The notes under the pieces are model-generated. The model searched no databases and was not told the origin of the DNA. It worked only from the letters and a program-made list of their open reading frames with translations. Positions 60,244-64,000 of a stretch of DNA of 64,000 nucleotides are shown piece after piece (position 1 is the first letter of the stretch; each line of letters begins with the position of its first letter). The DNA is from Arthrobacter sp. ok362. Its GTDB lineage: Bacteria > Actinomycetota > Actinomycetes > Actinomycetales > Micrococcaceae. The stretch is taken from assembly GCF_900102785.1 (NCBI RefSeq), contig NZ_FNGC01000004.1, positions 281,095 to 345,094 of the forward strand, read 5' to 3'. The translations under genes were made by a program, and so were the position numbers.

Positions 60244-61554
60244 ATGAAACTTTCAGTCATCGTCCCCACGCGCAATGAGGCCCCGAACGTCCAACAATTG
60301 ATCGGCCGGGCTGCCGAGGCCTGCCGTCATATCGACGCCGAACTCGTGTTCGTCGACGACTCAACGGACAACACCCGGGACGTCATTGCGGCCGCCGCAG
60401 CCGCGCAGCCAATGCGCATCAGGGTGATCCATCGGGAGGCGCCCGCGGGCGGCCTGAGCGGAGCCGTCGTGGATGGCGTGCGGTCCAGCGCCGCCGAGTT
60501 CTGCATGGTGATGAGCGGCGATCTCCAACATCCGCCGGAACTCATCCCCGTCCTGCTCGCGGAGCTTGAAGACAACGACGCCGACGTGGTGGTCGCCTCG
60601 CGCTACGGTGCCAGCGGCCGCCGCGGCGGGGGCGGCAGGGGTGGCGGGGGCGGCAGGGGCGGCAGGGGCGGCAGGGGTGGCAGGGGTGGCAGGGGTGGCA
60701 GGGGTGGCAGGGGTGGCGACAGTAGCAGCGGTGCCGCGGCCATCTGGTCCCGCCGTGTGCTCTCTGCCGGGGCCACGCGCATCACGCTGGCATTGTTTCC
60801 CTTGCGGCTGCGAGGCTGTTCTGATCCCATGACGGGGTTCTTTGGCCTGCGGCGCTCCGCCATTGAGTGCAGCGCTCTGCGACCCAGCGGGTTCAAGATC
60901 CTGCTGGAAATCCTGGCCCGGCACCAACTCACGGTGTCCGAAGTTCCGTTCACCCTCGGACCGCGGGCCGCCGGCAAGTCCAAGGCGGGCCTTGGCCAAG
61001 GGCTGTGCTTCCTCAGGCAGCTCGGCGAGCTGCGCGCCGGAACGGCGTTGCTGTTTGCCGCCGTGGGGGCTGTCGGGGCCATGTTGAACCTTTTGATCAT
61101 GGCATTCCTGCTCTCTACCGGAACGCACTTCGTCGCGGCCGCCGTCGCGGCCGCGGAGCTCACGATTGTCTCGAACTTCCTCATGCAGGAAAACATTGTC
61201 TTCGGCACCCTGCCGCACAAGGCAAACGGCTTGCGGACCCGGTTTGCGCAGTCGTTCTGTTTCAACAATCTGGAGGCGCTGGCCCGGCTTCCGGTCCTGA
61301 TGCTGGCTGTGAACGTCCTCGCCATCGACGCCGTCCTGGCGCAGGCCGCGACCCTCCTGGCGGCGTTCGTGGTGCGGTATTTGTACCACACGAGGATCGT
61401 GTATTCGGCCACACCCGCGTGCACGCCCGGCGTTGGCCGTACGCCGATCGGTGGCGGGCGGTTCGCCCACGGTCCTGTGCGCCTCCGCGGCTTCGGCGGG
61501 CGTGGCCTTGGGGCGCGCGGCCTCGGGACGGGGCACGCCGGAGAGGGAACCTGA
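60244..61554 (+). CDS. Polyprenyl-phosphate glycosyltransferase GT2 fused to a GtrA domain, with a Gly/Arg repeat insert
   Basis: A 436-residue fusion. Residues 1-240 are a DPM1-like GT2 ([42 protein letters not shown]), and residues about 260-390 are a four-helix GtrA domain ([22 protein letters not shown]). Between [13 protein letters not shown] and the SRRVLSAGA helix lies a (GGR)n stretch, residues 128-158, encoded by 9-bp repeats. In homologues this position is a short loop. The fusion suggests making and flipping of a polyprenyl-phosphate sugar for the previous gene product. The C-terminus is Gly/Arg-rich. Confidence 0.88.
   Translation: MKLSVIVPTRNEAPNVQQLIGRAAEACRHIDAELVFVDDSTDNTRDVIAAAAAAQPMRIRVIHREAPAGGLSGAVVDGVRSSAAEFCMVMSGDLQHPPELIPVLLAELEDNDADVVVASRYGASGRRGGGGRGGGGGRGGRGGRGGRGGRGGRGGRGGDSSSGAAAIWSRRVLSAGATRITLALFPLRLRGCSDPMTGFFGLRRSAIECSALRPSGFKILLEILARHQLTVSEVPFTLGPRAAGKSKAGLGQGLCFLRQLGELRAGTALLFAAVGAVGAMLNLLIMAFLLSTGTHFVAAAVAAAELTIVSNFLMQENIVFGTLPHKANGLRTRFAQSFCFNNLEALARLPVLMLAVNVLAIDAVLAQAATLLAAFVVRYLYHTRIVYSATPACTPGVGRTPIGGGRFAHGPVRLRGFGGRGLGARGLGTGHAGEGT
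60625..60717 (+). repeat. 9-bp GGR-coding microsatellite
   Basis: Nine or more tandem copies of the unit ggcaggggt (with ggcaggggc variants) run through the GT2-GtrA gene in frame. They encode Gly-Gly-Arg repeats. Such an array can gain or lose units without breaking the frame. Confidence 0.85.
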
Positions 61555-61616
61555 CGCCTGCCGGACGATGGCTAGCAGCCGGCGGCCAGCGTAGCCGTTG
61601 CCCGATTGACCGGCAG

Positions 61617-61939
61617 CTACTGCTCCGGCGCCAAAGTGACGGTCACGCCGTTGAGTTCCTCGCTGAAGTCAAGCTGGCAGGAGAGCCTGGAGCCGCATTC
61701 CTGGTACCCCTCCGCTTCGACCAGCAACTCGAGTTCGTCCTCGCTGCGTTCGCTCAGGGTGTCAAAGACCTCCTTCTCAAGGATGACGTGGCATGTGGCG
61801 CAGGAGGCCGTGCCGCCGCAGGATGCCAGGACGGGAGGTCGTTGTCGCGGAGGGCCTCCATGAAGGTCTGGTCCGGCTCCCATTCGAGGGAGTGCGTGGA
61901 CCCCTCGCGGTCGACAACGGTGAGTTTGTTGTTGCTCAT
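61617..61939 (-). pseudogene. 2Fe-2S ferredoxin split by a one-base deletion
   Basis: The N-terminal frame (MSNNKLTVVDREGSTHSLEWEPDQTF...DNDLP) and the C-terminal frame (VLASCGGTASCATCHVILEKEVFDTL...ECGSRLSCQLDF) together give a complete ~107-residue [2Fe-2S] ferredoxin of the putidaredoxin/P450-partner type. Its cluster ligands are C-x5-C-x2-C plus a distal Cys. The frames join at about 61832, where one base is missing. A genuine mutation or a sequencing error are both possible. It lies directly upstream-to-downstream of a damaged ferredoxin reductase gene on the same strand. Confidence 0.75.
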
Positions 61940-61954
61940 GGTGGTTCCTTTGTT

Positions 61955-62725
61955 TTAGGAAGCTGCGAACACAGCGTCGGTCAGTGGTGTGCCGGAATCG
62001 GCGGCGAGGAATGGGTCAATCCGTGCCCTCTGGGCGATCAGCTTCTTGGCCGGACGGAAGTCGGTCAGGCCCGCGACGGTGTCGACGGCGGCGAGGCGCC
62101 CGTCCCGGACATAGACAACCGAGAACTTGTCCGCTGCCACCCTGCCGGCCTGCGCCATGGCGTTCTGGATGCACTCGAGGCGCTGGCTGGCGCCGTCGAT
62201 GTTGCTGGTGAAGCGCGTGGCGTCACCGGCGGCGTAGATGTGGGGATCGGAAGTCTTTCCGTCCCCGTCGACGAGGATCCCGTCCTGGCACTCGAGCCCT
62301 GCGGTTTCTGCCAGTTCTTGGTTGGGCACCACGCCGATTCCGGCCAGGACAACGTCGACGGGGTAGACAGCGCCGTCGGCGGTGACGATGCGCTCGGCCC
62401 GGTCGGTTCCCTCCACGGCGGTCACCGCGGCACCAAAGACGAACCGGACACCGTTCTGCTCGTGCAGTTGCTCGAAGAAGCGGGACACCGGTTCTGAGGT
62501 CACGCGGCTCATCACGCGGTCCTGGAACTCGAGAACGGTGACGTCGCGGCCTTTCGCGGCCGCGGCCGCAGCGACCTCCAGGCCGATGCAACCCGCGCCG
62601 ATGGTGGCGACCCGGGCATCGGGCACCAAGAGCCTCTTGAGTTCGAGGGCGTCATCCCGGGGCAGTTCGGCCGGCCCGGAGGGAGTCTCTGCTACGGGCG
62701 ATAGTTCTGTGGTGGCGGCAGACAT
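61955..62725 (-). pseudogene. Ferredoxin reductase with large in-frame deletions
   Basis: A 256-residue open frame, starting at an ATG with AAGGA upstream, for a family that is normally ~400 residues. The first residues (MSAATTELSPVAETP) run straight into the end of the FAD domain and the NADH-binding fold (RVATIGAGCIGLEVAAAAAAKGRDVTVLE). The N-terminal FAD-binding GxGxxG module of about 110 residues is missing. HIYAAGDATRF is present, but the usual PWFWSDQ-type segment after it is also missing (AQAGRVAADKFSVVY). Both deletions keep the frame. It probably cannot bind FAD normally. It pairs with the frameshifted ferredoxin. Confidence 0.75.
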
Positions 62726-63347
62726 CGTTGTCCTTCTTTCATGCGTGACTGTTCCGGGTGAATACCCTGGGTGAGTCGACGTGATCCACGTCTCAATCAA
62801 GAGTGCCCACCGGCCCCGCGTCGGCCCCATAGGGCTTCCGTTCATCGGTTGTGAAAGCCGCCTGGCAGTTCTTGTCCGCAGGCGAAGGCGATGCCAGAGG
62901 CAGGGTTGCGGGCCCAGCCTCACCGGTGCTGCTCGTCCAGCTCGTTGGGAACCACCAGGTCGGCTGGGTTTTCGCTCGATCCACGCACGACCACGCTTGG
63001 CGAGCCCCGGAAGGGGCCTGTATCCACATCGGCACCCTCACGTTCCAGCCGACGACCCATAAGCTCCCGACGGCGAGGACCATAAGTGCGCTGCCACCCC
63101 ACAACCGCCCTCGAGTCCAGACCGGACCAGCGTAAGTCCCTTAAGACCGGGCTCGCTATTCACCGCTTGGGAAGTGGCCGCGTCAGGAGCGCAGCGGGTG
63201 GCGGGCCTGCGTCCGTGTTCTGAAGGACGAGGCGCTTTCTCTACCAGGTTTGTCTCTTTTTTTCACTGTGGCCTAGCGCTCAGCCGGCAGGAAGTGCGCC
63301 ACCACGGCGGTTGGATTACCGCGCTGAAACGGCACCTAACCAGTCGA
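62726..63347. other. Gene-poor region between the damaged reductase and the HNH gene
   Basis: 622 bases in which I see no supported gene. A 15-bp inverted repeat GACGTG-atc-CACGTC lies at 62778-62792, upstream of the reductase, and could be an operator. Short ORFs exist on both strands at 62780-63135 but lack ribosome sites and family resemblance. A T-rich run lies at 63253-63263. Confidence 0.45.
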
Positions 63348-64000
63348 TCAGGCACAGTGGAGCAGGAAACGTTCCGGGATGGCGTCGTCCGGGGGCGCCG
63401 GCCGGCCGGGATCGTCCGTGCCCGCAGCGGGGAATGGATGCGCGGCCATGAATTGGTGCCACTCGGGGAAGGGGTCCGGGGGCAGTTCCAGTTCGGGTTC
63501 CCGGCCGGGTTCCTGGCCGGGTTCCTGGCCGGCATGGCCTGTGGGCGCCGGGTCTGCCTGGTGTCCTGGATCCGCGGGGAGGCCGTGGTCCGGGAGGGTG
63601 TCCTTGGTGAGGATGTCGTGCGGCCACTCGGGCGGTTCCCAGTCCTGGTGTTCGCTGGGGTAGTGCCGGCTGGACGGCGAAGTCCACCCCGGCGGGTGGT
63701 CCTTGCTGGCTCCGGTGGGTTTCCAGGCGGTGCTGTGTTTCAGGCGGTGGTGTCTGGGGCAGGGTTGGCCCAGGTTGGTGATGCCGGTGGTGCCTCCGTC
63801 GGCCCAGGCCAGGAGGTGGTCTGCCTCGTTGTCCAGGGAGTGGTTGCTGCAGCCGGGGAAGGGGCACCTGCCGTCGCGGAGGCGGAGCCATTGACGCTGG
63901 GCCTTCGTGACACGGTAGCTGGTCCGGCCGATTTCCAGCGGGGCGCCGTCGCGGGGGTCTGTCAGGACGCGGTAGAAGGAGTCGGCGCCGTCGGTGATCA
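63348..64000 (-). CDS. HNH endonuclease (DUF222-type), C-terminal part; 5' end outside the window
   Basis: The frame is open from the right edge to a TGA at 63348-63350, giving the last ~216 residues. FYRVLTDPRDGAPLEIGRTSYRVTKAQRQWLRLRDGRCPFPGCS, then EADHLLAWADGGTT and NLGQPCPRHHRLKH form the HNH nuclease core with its paired Cys/His zinc site. DUF222-HNH genes are multi-copy and often mobile in Arthrobacter. The tail has short repeats (GQEPGQEPGREPE). The enzyme probably nicks or cuts DNA, with unknown target. Confidence 0.88.
   Translation of the reverse strand, partial: ITDGADSFYRVLTDPRDGAPLEIGRTSYRVTKAQRQWLRLRDGRCPFPGCSNHSLDNEADHLLAWADGGTTGITNLGQPCPRHHRLKHSTAWKPTGASKDHPPGWTSPSSRHYPSEHQDWEPPEWPHDILTKDTLPDHGLPADPGHQADPAPTGHAGQEPGQEPGREPELELPPDPFPEWHQFMAAHPFPAAGTDDPGRPAPPDDAIPERFLLHCA

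Noticed and set aside
61617..61939. Programmed frameshift in the ferredoxin
   Set aside because: The junction has no slippery heptamer or following stem. A simple one-base loss explains it.
62793..63104. ORFs on both strands in the gene-poor region before the HNH gene
   Set aside because: Overlapping frames with no start signals and no family resemblance. A highly decayed gene cannot be excluded.

Overview
The window is high-GC actinobacterial chromosome. Gene order and protein character (actinobacterial integration host factor next to gmk and rpoZ, a PriA without helicase motifs, an acVLRF1-type release factor, an Excalibur-domain protein, a DUF222/HNH endonuclease) point to Micrococcaceae of the Arthrobacter/Pseudarthrobacter type. 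That genus-level placement is inferred from style, not from a marker-gene comparison. No rRNA, tRNA, CRISPR array or intact insertion sequence was seen.

Layout. 1-4.8 kb: the repeat-rich tail of a gene cut by the window edge, a small hypothetical protein, a DegV protein and leuS behind a leucine attenuator. 5.2-13.0 kb: an accessory operon with two CusA/CzcA-like RND permeases flanking a short lipoprotein, followed by a secreted Cys-containing protein. 13.1-18.5 kb: the glycerol operon glpD-glpF-glpK and a divergent SorC-type regulator. 18.5-21.4 kb: aldo/keto reductase, alpha/beta hydrolase and glycosyltransferase. 21.4-36.9 kb, all on the minus strand: pyrR-pyrB-pyrC-(membrane protein)-carA-carB-pyrF, then mihF, gmk, rpoZ, coaBC, metK and priA. 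37.0-38.2 kb: a PrsW-family protease. 38.3-50.4 kb, minus strand: rpsD, two small envelope proteins, alaS, ruvX, mltG, aroE, aroC, aroK, aroB, a TPR protein, efp and nusB. 50.6-53.5 kb: cupin, rarA and a divergent acVLRF1. 53.8-61.6 kb: a surface-glycan-like locus with a copper-radical oxidase, an Excalibur protein, a cellulose-synthase-like GT2, a GT39-like membrane glycosyltransferase and a GT2-GtrA fusion. 61.6-64 kb: a frameshifted ferredoxin, an internally deleted ferredoxin reductase, a gene-poor stretch and the C-terminal part of an HNH endonuclease.

How the genes work together. The pyr cluster makes UMP, apparently under PyrR control through an RNA hairpin that covers its own ribosome binding site. 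The aro cluster makes chorismate; its genes are joined by TAGTG, TGATG or ATGA overlaps, so they are probably translationally coupled. The glp cluster takes up, phosphorylates and oxidises glycerol. leuS appears to be controlled by charged tRNA-Leu through an eight-residue leader peptide with three consecutive leucine codons.

The most unusual parts are the tandem RND pump operon in a single-membrane bacterium, where one permease lacks part of the proton-relay signature, and the copper-radical-oxidase/GT2 locus. The latter recalls the glxA-cslA pairing of Streptomyces but has extra membrane glycosyltransferases, duplicated N-terminal modules in the oxidase and a short upstream ORF that overlaps the oxidase start.
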